Assembly (NCBI GenBank): GCA_964640795.1
Contig: CAZXIN010000027.1
Coordinates: forward strand, 6,380-70,379
Direction: 5' to 3'
Origin: M269 sp964640795
GTDB lineage: Bacteria; Pseudomonadota; Gammaproteobacteria; Enterobacterales; Alteromonadaceae
DNA: 64,000 nucleotides
The notes beneath the pieces are model-generated. The model ran no database searches. It was not told where the DNA came from and worked only from the letters and a program-made list of their open reading frames with translations. Position numbers and translations under genes: made by a program. This document shows positions 43,971 through 53,348 of this stretch, piece by piece (within the stretch, counting starts at the first letter, position 1; each line of letters starts with the position of its first letter).

Positions 43971-45805
43971 GTCAATTAAAGGGTCAGGGGGAGGATAACT
44001 CTAACACCATGGAACCCCGCAAGACTGATGACTCTCGCCCAGTAGAGCAAGATGAAGAAGACATGCAACGAGTGCGTGATTTGCTGCTTGGTAACAATCG
44101 CGACGTTATTACCTCTCCTGTAAAACAAGACGCTAGGCGTATTGTTTCTGACGTTTTTTCCGAAGCATTATTTGATAGACAAAAGAAAGATGGCTCAGTC
44201 GATCAGGTGATACTGCCAATTGTTGAGAACTCTGTTGAAAACTCTATCAGCAATCATAGGGAGCAATTTGTTGGGTACCTCTATCCACTTGTCGGGAGCT
44301 TAGTCAGAAAATCTGTCACAGCTTTCATTACAGAGTTTCTGGAGAAAACGAATGAGCTTATTGAAAACAGCTTTACTGCAAAAGGCCTAAAATGGCGCTA
44401 TAAAGCTTGGCGCACAGGTGTTAGTTTCTCTGAATATGCAGCAAGCCAAACATTCCAGTTTCGTGTAAGGCAAGTTCTACTGATACACAGGGAAACCGGT
44501 CTACTGCTCAAATCAGTCGCTCAAGATCATCAATTAAATGACAACGCCGACATCATTTCTTCTATGCTGGGTGCAATCAATGATTTCGTAAATGACTCAT
44601 TTACACCAGATAAAACCCATGATGAACAAAATCTCGGCGTAGTCAAAACAGATAATTTCACCTTACTTATCAAACAAGGGCCCTATGCCCTATTGGTCGC
44701 GGCAGTGAGTGGCAATACGTCCCCTCATTTCAATGAACGTTTACAAAGCGCGCTGGAGCACATTCATCGCTTTTATTTGGATGAGTTAGTCGCTTTTCAG
44801 GGTGACGACCTGCCTTTTGATAGTTGCGAAAAACCACTTCGTGATTGCTTGGTTAGCGAATTAAAGGCTGAGCTAGAAGAAAAACAAAAACGACCGTGGA
44901 TTGCCATTGCCCTATCTCTTATCGGGCTGTCATGCTTAGCCTATTACATTGTATTGTGGTGGCTGAATGAAAGTCTGATTAACCAAATTGAAACAGCACA
45001 GACACCAGCAGGTATTGTACTGCGCAGTGCAGAGCAAAACGGTGTGAAAGGCATTGAACTAGATGCGCTAAGAGATCCCAATGCCATGTCAGTTGAGCAG
45101 TGGTTAGAGCAATTTGATCTAGGTCAGCGAGAGATAAACATCAAACAGGAGTTATACTTCTCTGCAGAACCACAAATTGTTCAGCAACGTGTCGAGTCTA
45201 TATTAGCGGAGTTTTCAGGTCTCAATGCAACATGGACTGACAAAACACTTTCACTCAACGGAACGCTATCCGTACCTGAATACAATAACTTGAAACAACG
45301 CATACACGCTGTGCTGGGCTTTACGAGTGCCTACACCTTGAACACACAACCGCTGAATATCAAGCAAGCAGAAACGGTTGACTCAAGGAGTCAGCAACAA
45401 TTGCTATTCCAAAATGCACTAGCAGATATCCAACAAATACAGTTTGATTTCCCTATCGCTACAGCTGAATTAGATAACGATCAAATTGAAAAAGTACATA
45501 GGTTAGCAGGTGAGATTAAAAATCTGATGTTATTGGCTCAAATAAACCAATTTGACTTGGGAATTATTGTTGTCGGTACAGCGGATTCTTTGGGAGCATC
45601 TGTAGCTAATGATGAGATAAGCCAAAAGCGTGCGGAACATGTTAAGTCAGTCCTTGTCGAACAAGGATTGGATAGTAGCGAAATTATGGCTGTTGGTATT
45701 GGTAAAATCGAGCTAAAGAAAATATCAACAACAGCACGCAAAGTTTTAATTAATGTGGTTTACCACCAAAATACTTTAGGCCATACTGCTACTAAGGTTA
45801 ATTAA
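43967..45805 (+). CDS. Inner-membrane protein with cytoplasmic domain and periplasmic OmpA-like domain
   Basis: 612 aa. Residues 1-308 are cytoplasmic: a helical part including DVFSEALFDRQKKDG and SVENSISNHREQFVGYLYP, then a compact alpha/beta section (about 165-275, with VLLIHRETGLLLKSVA and TLLIKQGPYALLVAAVSG) that resembles a roadblock/longin-type fold by eye. One membrane helix spans 311-333. The periplasmic part has a BON-like segment (about 385-460) and an OmpA peptidoglycan-binding domain (about 480-600) with GTADSLG and NDEISQKRAEHV, so the Asp and Arg that bind diaminopimelate are kept. It could link the cell wall to the GTPase encoded next. Confidence 0.8.
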   Translation: MSQLKGQGEDNSNTMEPRKTDDSRPVEQDEEDMQRVRDLLLGNNRDVITSPVKQDARRIVSDVFSEALFDRQKKDGSVDQVILPIVENSVENSISNHREQFVGYLYPLVGSLVRKSVTAFITEFLEKTNELIENSFTAKGLKWRYKAWRTGVSFSEYAASQTFQFRVRQVLLIHRETGLLLKSVAQDHQLNDNADIISSMLGAINDFVNDSFTPDKTHDEQNLGVVKTDNFTLLIKQGPYALLVAAVSGNTSPHFNERLQSALEHIHRFYLDELVAFQGDDLPFDSCEKPLRDCLVSELKAELEEKQKRPWIAIALSLIGLSCLAYYIVLWWLNESLINQIETAQTPAGIVLRSAEQNGVKGIELDALRDPNAMSVEQWLEQFDLGQREINIKQELYFSAEPQIVQQRVESILAEFSGLNATWTDKTLSLNGTLSVPEYNNLKQRIHAVLGFTSAYTLNTQPLNIKQAETVDSRSQQQLLFQNALADIQQIQFDFPIATAELDNDQIEKVHRLAGEIKNLMLLAQINQFDLGIIVVGTADSLGASVANDEISQKRAEHVKSVLVEQGLDSSEIMAVGIGKIELKKISTTARKVLINVVYHQNTLGHTATKVN

Positions 45806-45900
45806 CGAACCAGCAAAACACCCAATCCACCCATAGGATTGATGTGAGATAAGCAAACGGAGGCTCACTGTGCCAAATAAAAGTAGAGGTTGGTTATCAG

Positions 45901-46407
45901 ATGATAGCTAAGAAAGTCTGCTTACTAGGACCTACAGGTGTTGGTAAAACAAGCTTAGTAAAACGTTTTGTTGATGGAATTTTCTCTGAAAACTACCTGA
46001 CCACTATTGGCGTCAAAGTTGATAAAAAAACAGTCGATGTAGGCGAGCTGGAAATTCAGCTCATGATTTGGGATATGGAAGGAACAGATCGCTACTGTGG
46101 CTTTCAAAGCAGATACCTTCGTGGTGCGTCTGCTTATGTCGTTGTTGTCGATCAAACTCGAGCACAAACCCTAGTTGAAGGGATGGAAATCGACAAGATG
46201 GTGAAAGACGAATACGATATTCCATCTATACTCGTCATTAATAAAGGAGACCTTGACGCAAGTTGGCATTGGACTCAAGACGAGCTTGAACAATACAAAA
46301 GGCATTTTGATGCAACTGTCGTCACAAGCGCAAAGAGCGGTGATAATGTTGAAAGTATGTTTAGTAGCCTAGCAAAGCATGCATGCAAACTCCGCGGAGC
46401 TGATTAA
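45901..46407 (+). CDS. Ras-like small GTPase
   Basis: 168 aa, single Ras-superfamily domain: P-loop GPTGVGKTS (10-18), switch I with Thr35 in TTIGVK, switch II WDMEGTDRY (57-65), NKGD (114-117) and TSAKSGDN (142-149). The catalytic Gln of Ras (after the switch II Gly) is Thr62, as in Rap proteins, so intrinsic hydrolysis is likely slow and a partner may be needed. No lipid-modification site. Stop is immediately followed by the GGDEF-EAL ATG. Bacterial Ras-like proteins such as MglA act as polarity switches. Confidence 0.88.
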   Translation: MIAKKVCLLGPTGVGKTSLVKRFVDGIFSENYLTTIGVKVDKKTVDVGELEIQLMIWDMEGTDRYCGFQSRYLRGASAYVVVVDQTRAQTLVEGMEIDKMVKDEYDIPSILVINKGDLDASWHWTQDELEQYKRHFDATVVTSAKSGDNVESMFSSLAKHACKLRGAD

Positions 46408-48525
46408 ATGGAAAATTTAAGCAAAGCTTTATCAGTTTTTGATTGTGCTGTGCTTAAATATGCACCAAATCAAACACTTGAATTATTACATCATAACCTT
46501 CCTTGGGTTTTTGATTTGTTTGAGACAGCACCGACTAACACGGTCATTCAACTCCCCTGCAAATCTCTTTTCCTCGACGACTTTATTCAACAAGCAGCCG
46601 AACTTTGGCAAACCGATGACGAAGACAGGCTGAATTCGGGTATTTGGACTGAGCAACTTACCCAAGGTCGTGAGTTACACCTTGAGGCAATAGCAGTGAA
46701 TGCTCTACATGAAAAACTGCTGGTTATACATAATCAAGAAAAACAATTCACTCAGCGCCAAACAACATTGCAAAGCGCACGGGAATTAGTTATTGCTAAT
46801 GAAGTTCTGCAAGAGCAGCACCTACGCGTCAAATCGAAACTTGAAGAGATATTGCTCACATCAAAGTCACTCAGTGACAAATTCGATGCTCTGTCATCAC
46901 TCATAGAACAGGCTAAATTCGGTGCCATTATTTTAGATGATCAGAGGCAGCCTATTCTTCAAAACCCTGCTGTTTTCGATTTATTTGATTTAACGTTCAA
47001 CAAAGAAAGCACACAAGCGCTCAATATTCTTATTGAGTTAGCACAAAAGCAGTACCCCGAGTTTGAGCGCGTCATGAGCGTTCGTGAAAATTGGCAAGGC
47101 GAAGTGCTGTGGATGCAGCCCCCCTTTAACAATAAATGGCTTAATATCTCAATCTATGTCATTGGTAGTGACAAGGCTGAAAGCTATCATTGGTGCTTTT
47201 TTGTCAGCGACATTAGCCGGCTTAAACACCTGCAACAACATAACGAAACCCTAGCATTACATGACCCATTAACGCAGCTACCAAATCGTCAATATTTCTG
47301 GCGATGCCTCGACCGATTTTGCCACCAATCAGACGTCTTTTATGTACTCTATATCGACGTTAACCATTTCAAACATGTCAATGAAGCTTTTGGGCACAAA
47401 GAAGGAGATAAGCTTCTAAGAGAATTGGCCTCTCGACTCAAAGGCACACTGAAAAAGAAAGATGTTATGGCCAGAGTTGGTGGAGACGAGTTCGCTATTA
47501 TTCTCTCCGATATTGATACGCCTGAGCATTGCAAAAGAATAGCCGAACGGCTACAACAAACAGCGCACGATGTGTTTACAACCGATTCAAATGAACGCTA
47601 CTACGTCAGTTTAAGCATTGGCGCGGTGAGTTACCCAAGAGATGGTAAAAACCCTGAAACCTTAATGAAATACGCAGACCTTGCGGCCTACAAAGCTAAA
47701 AGCGACGAGAATCAAAAAGTTGAGCTATATCATTCAGACTTAACGCAGCGCTCTAATCAAAGACTAACACTGGAAAGCGCCTTACGAGAGGCTATAAAGA
47801 ACAATGAGTTCGAACTAGTACTGCAACCTATTTTAAACTTAACGACCAATAAAGTCGTTAAAGCGGAAGCACTGATACGATGGCACCACCCTGAGCGCGG
47901 TATTATTATGCCTAACGAGTTTATCCCTTTAGCCGAACAAACTGGCCTTATTGTTTGTGTGGGGCGCTGGGTGATAAAAGAAGGGATGGCTCATATCGCC
48001 GCCTTGGCACAACACGAGCACAAAATTAAGTTATCTATCAACTTATCGCCAAGACAAATACGCGATCCTGGTTTGCTCTCATACGTCGAAAAACAACTCT
48101 CACTAAGCAAAATAGATCCCCAGCTACTAGAGTTTGAACTGACAGAAGGCACCATTGTTAGTGATTACGACATGGTGAGTAAGCTATTGAATCAATTTCG
48201 GGAAAAAGGTATCAGCGTTGCAATTGACGACTTTGGTACTGGCTATAGCTCTTTGTCGTACTTGAAAAAGCTGCCCATTGACGATTTAAAAATCGATCGC
48301 TCTTTCGTTAAAGATTTAGCCTCAGATGATAACGACAAAGCGATTGTGCTAGCCGTTCTTGCAATGGCTAAACAACTTCAGCTTGATGTCACAGCCGAAG
48401 GTGTAGAAGATAGTTCGCAACGACAGTTTCTCAATCAACACAATTGTGAATTGGGTCAGGGGTATCTATTCAGCAAACCCATCACCTTTGACAATTTTAT
48501 GACTTATTTACGCACTAAAAACTAG
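46408..48525 (+). CDS. PAS-type sensor with GGDEF and EAL domains (c-di-GMP turnover)
   Basis: 705 aa, no membrane helices. N-terminal sensory part with PAS-like regions (about 1-110 and 155-280) joined by a coiled coil (about 110-150). GGDEF domain with RVGGDEF at 356-362 and the inhibitory-site motif replaced (KKKD instead of RxxD). EAL domain with EAL at 487-489, IDDFGTGYSSL and LKIDRSFV. Both catalytic motifs are intact, so it may make or break cyclic di-GMP depending on signal. It directly follows the GTPase gene without any gap, suggesting the GTPase controls it (inference). Confidence 0.87.
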   Translation: MENLSKALSVFDCAVLKYAPNQTLELLHHNLPWVFDLFETAPTNTVIQLPCKSLFLDDFIQQAAELWQTDDEDRLNSGIWTEQLTQGRELHLEAIAVNALHEKLLVIHNQEKQFTQRQTTLQSARELVIANEVLQEQHLRVKSKLEEILLTSKSLSDKFDALSSLIEQAKFGAIILDDQRQPILQNPAVFDLFDLTFNKESTQALNILIELAQKQYPEFERVMSVRENWQGEVLWMQPPFNNKWLNISIYVIGSDKAESYHWCFFVSDISRLKHLQQHNETLALHDPLTQLPNRQYFWRCLDRFCHQSDVFYVLYIDVNHFKHVNEAFGHKEGDKLLRELASRLKGTLKKKDVMARVGGDEFAIILSDIDTPEHCKRIAERLQQTAHDVFTTDSNERYYVSLSIGAVSYPRDGKNPETLMKYADLAAYKAKSDENQKVELYHSDLTQRSNQRLTLESALREAIKNNEFELVLQPILNLTTNKVVKAEALIRWHHPERGIIMPNEFIPLAEQTGLIVCVGRWVIKEGMAHIAALAQHEHKIKLSINLSPRQIRDPGLLSYVEKQLSLSKIDPQLLEFELTEGTIVSDYDMVSKLLNQFREKGISVAIDDFGTGYSSLSYLKKLPIDDLKIDRSFVKDLASDDNDKAIVLAVLAMAKQLQLDVTAEGVEDSSQRQFLNQHNCELGQGYLFSKPITFDNFMTYLRTKN

Positions 48526-48581
48526 GTGCAAAAGCTTTACGAAATGATAGCATGCGCACTTTTACGTCTCAGGAGTATTCC

Positions 48582-49784
48582 ATGTCTCGAGTCTTAATTA
48601 TCGGCACCGGCGGTGTTGGCCGTGTTACTGCGGTTAAATGTGCTCGCTTACCTCAGCATTTTGACGAAATATACCTTGCAAGTCGCACGGTTTCTAAGTG
48701 TCAGGCTTTACAAGATGAACTAGGCTCTGACCGTATCAAAGCTGTATTTGCTGTTGATGCAGACGATAGCACTCAAGTAGTTGAATTATTAAATCAAGTT
48801 AAGCCAGATTTAGTTATTAACCTAGCACTTCCTTATCAAGACCTACCCATTATGGATGCTTGCTTGGAAGCAGGTGTCGACTACATGGATACGGCTAATT
48901 ACGAACCTAAAGATGTCGCTAAGTTTGAATATTCTTGGCAATGGGCTTATCAGGAACGGTTTGAAAAAGCTGGCTTAATGGCATTGCTAGGCAGTGGCTT
49001 CGATCCGGGTGTTACAAATATCTACACAGCCTACGCGGCTAAGCATTACTTTGACGAAATTCATACGCTTGATATTGTCGATTGTAATGGTGGTGATCAC
49101 GGTCAGGCTTTCGCCACCAACTTCAACCCAGAAATCAATATCCGCGAAATCACACAACGTGGGCGTTATTGGGAAAATGGTGAATGGAAGGAAACCGAGC
49201 CATTGAGTGTACGTGAAGACTTGGACTACCAAAACATTGGCGTCAGAGCATCCTATTTGATGTTCCATGAAGAATTAGAGTCATTGGTCAAACATTTCCC
49301 AACACTAAAACGAGCACGTTTCTGGATGACCTTTGGTGACGCTTATTTAACACATTTAAATGTACTCCAAGCTGTTGGGATGACACGTATCGATCCCGTT
49401 GAGTTCCAAGGCCAGAAAATCGTTCCTTTAGAGTTTCTAAAAGCTGTTTTACCTGCACCAGAATCATTAGCCGAGGGCTATACAGGCAAAACGTGCATAG
49501 GAACCTATATCACCGGCACTAAAGATGGCCAAGAAAAGACGATCTTTATTTACAACAATTGCGACCATGCCGTCTGTAACGAAGAGGTTGGTGCACAAGC
49601 CGTGTCTTACACGACAGGTGTTCCTGCAATGATAGGTGCTGCACTGATACTCAATGGGACTTGGAAAAAACCGGGCGTTTGGAACATGGAACAGTTTGAT
49701 CCCGATCCTTTTATGGCCATGCTCAATGAACACGGACTGCCTTGGCATGTTATGGAATGTGAGAAGAGCCCTTTCAGTCAATGA
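48582..49784 (+). CDS. Carboxynorspermidine/carboxyspermidine dehydrogenase (saccharopine dehydrogenase family)
   Basis: Condenses aspartate semialdehyde with putrescine (or diaminopropane) and reduces the product to carboxyspermidine (or carboxynorspermidine) using NADPH. Start ATG at 48582 with CAGGAG upstream; a longer frame from 48552 has none. 400 aa: Rossmann motif GTGGVGRVTAVKCA at residues 8-21, VINLALPYQDLPIMDAC, and DYMDTANYEPKD, typical of the Lys9-like dehydrogenase that pairs with NspC. Stop overlaps the nspC start by four bases. Confidence 0.88.
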   Translation: MSRVLIIGTGGVGRVTAVKCARLPQHFDEIYLASRTVSKCQALQDELGSDRIKAVFAVDADDSTQVVELLNQVKPDLVINLALPYQDLPIMDACLEAGVDYMDTANYEPKDVAKFEYSWQWAYQERFEKAGLMALLGSGFDPGVTNIYTAYAAKHYFDEIHTLDIVDCNGGDHGQAFATNFNPEINIREITQRGRYWENGEWKETEPLSVREDLDYQNIGVRASYLMFHEELESLVKHFPTLKRARFWMTFGDAYLTHLNVLQAVGMTRIDPVEFQGQKIVPLEFLKAVLPAPESLAEGYTGKTCIGTYITGTKDGQEKTIFIYNNCDHAVCNEEVGAQAVSYTTGVPAMIGAALILNGTWKKPGVWNMEQFDPDPFMAMLNEHGLPWHVMECEKSPFSQ

Positions 49785-50911
49785 GCATATTAGCCACTGA
49801 CATCCCATCACCTTGTTATGTTTGTGAGGAAGAGAAATTAGAGGAAAACCTCAAACTCATGCAACATGTACAAGAAGCTTCTGGCGCCAAAATTATATTG
49901 GCGCTAAAAGGGTTTTCCATGTGGTCAACTTTCCCTCTAGTTGGTAAGTACTTACATGGCTGTACTGCAAGCTCTGTATGGGAAGCTAAGCTTGCCAGAT
50001 TCGAAATGGATAAAGAAGTGCATGCTTATTCACCTGCTTATAAACAACAAGATATTGATGAGCTATTGCCACTAATTAACCATATTTCGTTCAATAGTTT
50101 GTCGCAATGGCGAAGATATAAACAGCAAACCCTAGAAGCAGGGATTGAGACCGGCTTACGCATTAACCCAGAACACAGGGAAGCAGGCACAGAGCTCTAT
50201 GATCCAAGTGCTCCTGGCTCTCGATTGGGCGTCAAGGCTTCTGACTTAGCCGGTATCGATCTCTCAGGTATTAGCGGTTTTCATATACACAACCTATGTG
50301 AGTGTGATTCATTCGCTACCGAGCGAACAATAAAAGCCGTAGAAGAAAAATTTGCCCATTGGTTACCCCAAATGACATGGATCAATTTAGGCGGTGGTCA
50401 TTTGATGACAAGTGAAGGGTATGATGTAGACCACCTTGTTTCGGTTCTCAAAGCCTTCAAGCAGAGGTGGGGGATCGAAGTCATATTGGAGCCTGGTTCA
50501 GCAGTTGCTTGGCAGACAGGAACGCTGATTAGTGAAGTGGTCGACATTGTCCACAATGACGGGGATATCGCTATACTGGATATCTCAGCCACGGCACACA
50601 TGCCAGATGTGCTTGAAATGCCCTATCGCCCTGAAGTGAGAGGCGCAGCACTACCTCATGAAAAAGCAATAAATTACAAGCTGACAGGTAACTCGTGCTT
50701 AGCCGGTGACGTGATAGATACTTATAGCTTTGATCATGCCTTAAAAGTTGGCGACAGAGTTATATTTGAGGATATGATCCACTACACCATGGTCAAAACT
50801 ACCTTCTTTAATGGTGTTGAGCACCCTGCTATTGGCTTATTAAAGAAAGATGGCCGCTTCGAATTGATTCGACAATTTAGCTATGAAGATTTTAGAAGCC
50901 GATTGTCATAA
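49781..50911 (+). CDS. nspC: Carboxynorspermidine decarboxylase
   Basis: PLP enzyme of the alanine racemase-fold decarboxylase family that removes the carboxyl group to give spermidine or norspermidine. 376 aa: PLP Lys in ILALKGFSMWS (about residue 43), HIHNLCE, GGGH, EPGSAVAW and the C-terminal CLAGDVIDTYSF. Overlapping with the dehydrogenase gene makes a coupled two-gene unit. Together with aguAB in this window it completes a polyamine route. Confidence 0.93.
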   Translation: MSILATDIPSPCYVCEEEKLEENLKLMQHVQEASGAKIILALKGFSMWSTFPLVGKYLHGCTASSVWEAKLARFEMDKEVHAYSPAYKQQDIDELLPLINHISFNSLSQWRRYKQQTLEAGIETGLRINPEHREAGTELYDPSAPGSRLGVKASDLAGIDLSGISGFHIHNLCECDSFATERTIKAVEEKFAHWLPQMTWINLGGGHLMTSEGYDVDHLVSVLKAFKQRWGIEVILEPGSAVAWQTGTLISEVVDIVHNDGDIAILDISATAHMPDVLEMPYRPEVRGAALPHEKAINYKLTGNSCLAGDVIDTYSFDHALKVGDRVIFEDMIHYTMVKTTFFNGVEHPAIGLLKKDGRFELIRQFSYEDFRSRLS

Positions 50912-50928
50912 CGCATGTAGGAATTTTG

Positions 50929-51351
50929 ATGAAATTTTTTGAAAACGCTTGTCTTTTGCTTGGCCGCTTATTGTTAGGTGCTTACTTTATATTACCAGGA
51001 TTACAAAAAATCACGGCATTCGACGCTATGAGTCAATACATGGCAAGCCACAATGTTCCTTTTGTGCCCATTTTGTTAGTGGTCACTATCGTCATCCAGA
51101 TTTCAGCTGGCGCTGCAATTATTGTGGGTTATAAGTCACGCTTTGCAGCTTTTATTCTTGCTGGTTTAACACTGATCATCAGTGTCTATATGCATAACTT
51201 TTGGAATTTACCTGAAGGAAGTGATGTTGCGCACGAAACACAGAACTTTGTCAAAAATATGGCCATCATGGCAGGCTTATTAATGGTCGCCGCTAGAGGC
51301 ACAGGAAATTTTAGTTTGGATAATCGTGATAAGCCACCTTTTGATAGTTAA
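50929..51351 (+). CDS. DoxX family membrane protein
   Basis: 140 aa, four hydrophobic helices, with the DoxX start LLLGRLLLGAYFILPGLQKI and FVKNMAIMAGLLMVA near the end. The ATG at 50929 (with AGGA upstream) is preferred over a TTG one codon earlier. Family proteins are membrane redox or stress-associated; role unclear. 17 bases after nspC, same strand, so likely cotranscribed. Confidence 0.87.
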   Translation: MKFFENACLLLGRLLLGAYFILPGLQKITAFDAMSQYMASHNVPFVPILLVVTIVIQISAGAAIIVGYKSRFAAFILAGLTLIISVYMHNFWNLPEGSDVAHETQNFVKNMAIMAGLLMVAARGTGNFSLDNRDKPPFDS

Positions 51352-51453
51352 CAATCAAGCTTAAGATTCACTCCTATCACTTGATAACTGTTGACCCTAG
51401 TGAGAAGGGCTTTTATTCTCACTTCAATAGAGTTTTAGTCAAATAAAGATATT

Positions 51454-52119
51454 ATGATACTTGAAATACCCGAATTCTTGACGCCTGAAGAGGTTTCTCA
51501 GTTAAGGACAATAGCAGCACAGTCAACGTTTATCGATGGACGGGTCAGCAACCCTCATAACAAAGCTAAAGACAATCAACAAGTTGACTATGGCTCTCAG
51601 GGGCATCAACAGTCAAATCAAATACTCATGAATGCCATTTCCAGAAGCGAAGAACTTCGTAGTTTTGCTTTCCCTTTGAGAGTTGCTCCGCCGCTTATGT
51701 GTAAGTACACAGATGAGCAATCTTATGGTAATCATAGTGATGTGGCGTTTATCTCGATACCTCAGCAAGCTCCCTTGCGTTCAGATATTTCAATGACAAT
51801 CTTCATTAATAACCCCGAAGACTATGATGGCGGCGAGTTAACGCTGCATATGGAAAACAAGCCCGTCAGCATTAAGTTTAAAGCTGGTGCTGCAGTTGTT
51901 TACCCCTCAACATTCATACACGAAGTCACTAAGGTAACTCGCGGAGAGCGCCTTGTTGCTATTACTTTCGTCGAGAGTAGATTCAGAGATGAGCGTCAAC
52001 GCCACTTACTCTATTCATTAAGCGAAGTTGAAGCTTTAGAAGGCTTCAATATTCAGCATGAAAATAGAGTAAGGCTTGCTTACATCCAACAAAACTTACA
52101 AAGAATGTGGGCTTCGTAA
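51454..52119 (+). CDS. PKHD-type Fe(II)/2-oxoglutarate hydroxylase (YbiX/PiuC-like)
   Basis: 221 aa matching the PKHD hydroxylase family: FIDGRVSNPHNKAKDNQQ near the N-terminus, iron ligands His94 and Asp96 in GNHSDVAF and His156 in TFIHEVT, and Arg in TRGERLVAI for 2-oxoglutarate. Family members are often linked to iron uptake and to receptor genes; no such receptor lies next to this copy. Substrate unknown. Cytoplasmic. Confidence 0.9.
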   Translation: MILEIPEFLTPEEVSQLRTIAAQSTFIDGRVSNPHNKAKDNQQVDYGSQGHQQSNQILMNAISRSEELRSFAFPLRVAPPLMCKYTDEQSYGNHSDVAFISIPQQAPLRSDISMTIFINNPEDYDGGELTLHMENKPVSIKFKAGAAVVYPSTFIHEVTKVTRGERLVAITFVESRFRDERQRHLLYSLSEVEALEGFNIQHENRVRLAYIQQNLQRMWAS

Positions 52120-52259
52120 CGACCAACTCTATTCGATACGCTAAGTTCGATATAACTAAGCTCGGTATAGGTGCAGTCCATTAACTCTTTGTGGACTGCA
52201 CAGAAACGATGATTTTACCGACCACGCTCTAGCATGTACTTTATTAGAACAAATTGAAA

Positions 52260-53309
52260 TCAGTGATTGAATACTTCTAGCGTTTTTCTTATAACGGGTG
52301 ATTCTTCTGCAAGACTATTAACCCATTGTATTCCTGCTTTAATTTCATCGTGATGCTGAGCACGTGCTTCGGCTAACAACCCTGCACGTGTATCTGCATT
52401 GTACTGGAATTCAGGCGCTTTAGAGTATGTTTGCATAACAGGACTATTGATAGCCTCAACAGCGGTAGCTTTTGCTGCAGGTAAGCTCATAAAAGTCATC
52501 ATATTTTCTAAAACTTCAATTGGCTGTCTTAAGAAATCATCAAAATCCAGTAACGTTATTTGCTCAGGGAAACTCTCCATAGTTAAAGCTGCTCGCGTTG
52601 TTTCACTCAGCCAGCTCAATGCTGCAAGCTGCCCTAGTTTTAACTCTTCTAAGCGAATATCTATCTCAGTCATTTGTCTCAAACGCTGAACACGTATTTG
52701 AGCAAAACTCTTCAGATCAATTAGGCTGTTTTGTCCTGCCAACAAAGTTTCTAAATGAGTCTCCAGTCGATTGTAGATAAATATCGATTTAGCGGCGGAT
52801 TCCAAAGATAAAACGTCAGGCATAAGATCAGTACAAATACTCGTTGCTTTCACAACGGTATTCGCAGCACTGCGTGTCCATAAAAGAGACAGTGTATTTA
52901 AGCGCTGCTTCTGTTCTTCTCGAGTAAGAAAAGACCGTCCTTCATGATTGTCCGCAATATCTTGTGCCAACGTTCTTAATATAAGCGGCTCCCTCAAACT
53001 TTCTACCTCAGAAGACGTCCCCAATAACCGTGATAGCAAAGTTGACCCACAATGACCAACATGGAAAATATAATGCGTCACCTTTTTTGGTGTCGTAGCC
53101 TTCATATGTTGAGAAACAGTCTGCCAGGGATACCACGACCCTTGTGTATTAGGTGTAAATACTCGTTGATCAAGAAAGCTCGCAGCGCGGCGCTCTTCGC
53201 TGGACAGCTTAACCAGCAAAACTTGATCTTTAATAAGGTCAAGTTGATGAGGGAAAATATCAGGATATTCAGCAAGGCGATGAATCCAGTCTGCTGCATT
53301 AGTGTTCAT
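52260..53309 (-). CDS. Sulfotransferase-like P-loop protein
   Basis: 349 aa. A phosphosulfate-binding loop at about residues 84-98 (HVGHCGSTLLSRLLG) followed by EPLILRTLA and later a helical part with the region ITLLDFDDFLRQP, as in sulfotransferase family proteins that transfer sulfate from PAPS. No signal peptide. Acceptor unknown. Between the PKHD gene (plus) and the M16 protease gene (minus), transcribed with or separately from the latter. Confidence 0.7.
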   Translation of the reverse strand: MNTNAADWIHRLAEYPDIFPHQLDLIKDQVLLVKLSSEERRAASFLDQRVFTPNTQGSWYPWQTVSQHMKATTPKKVTHYIFHVGHCGSTLLSRLLGTSSEVESLREPLILRTLAQDIADNHEGRSFLTREEQKQRLNTLSLLWTRSAANTVVKATSICTDLMPDVLSLESAAKSIFIYNRLETHLETLLAGQNSLIDLKSFAQIRVQRLRQMTEIDIRLEELKLGQLAALSWLSETTRAALTMESFPEQITLLDFDDFLRQPIEVLENMMTFMSLPAAKATAVEAINSPVMQTYSKAPEFQYNADTRAGLLAEARAQHHDEIKAGIQWVNSLAEESPVIRKTLEVFNH

Positions 53310-53348
53310 ACTTATTTCTACCGTAAATAACTATTAATGATTGTCACG

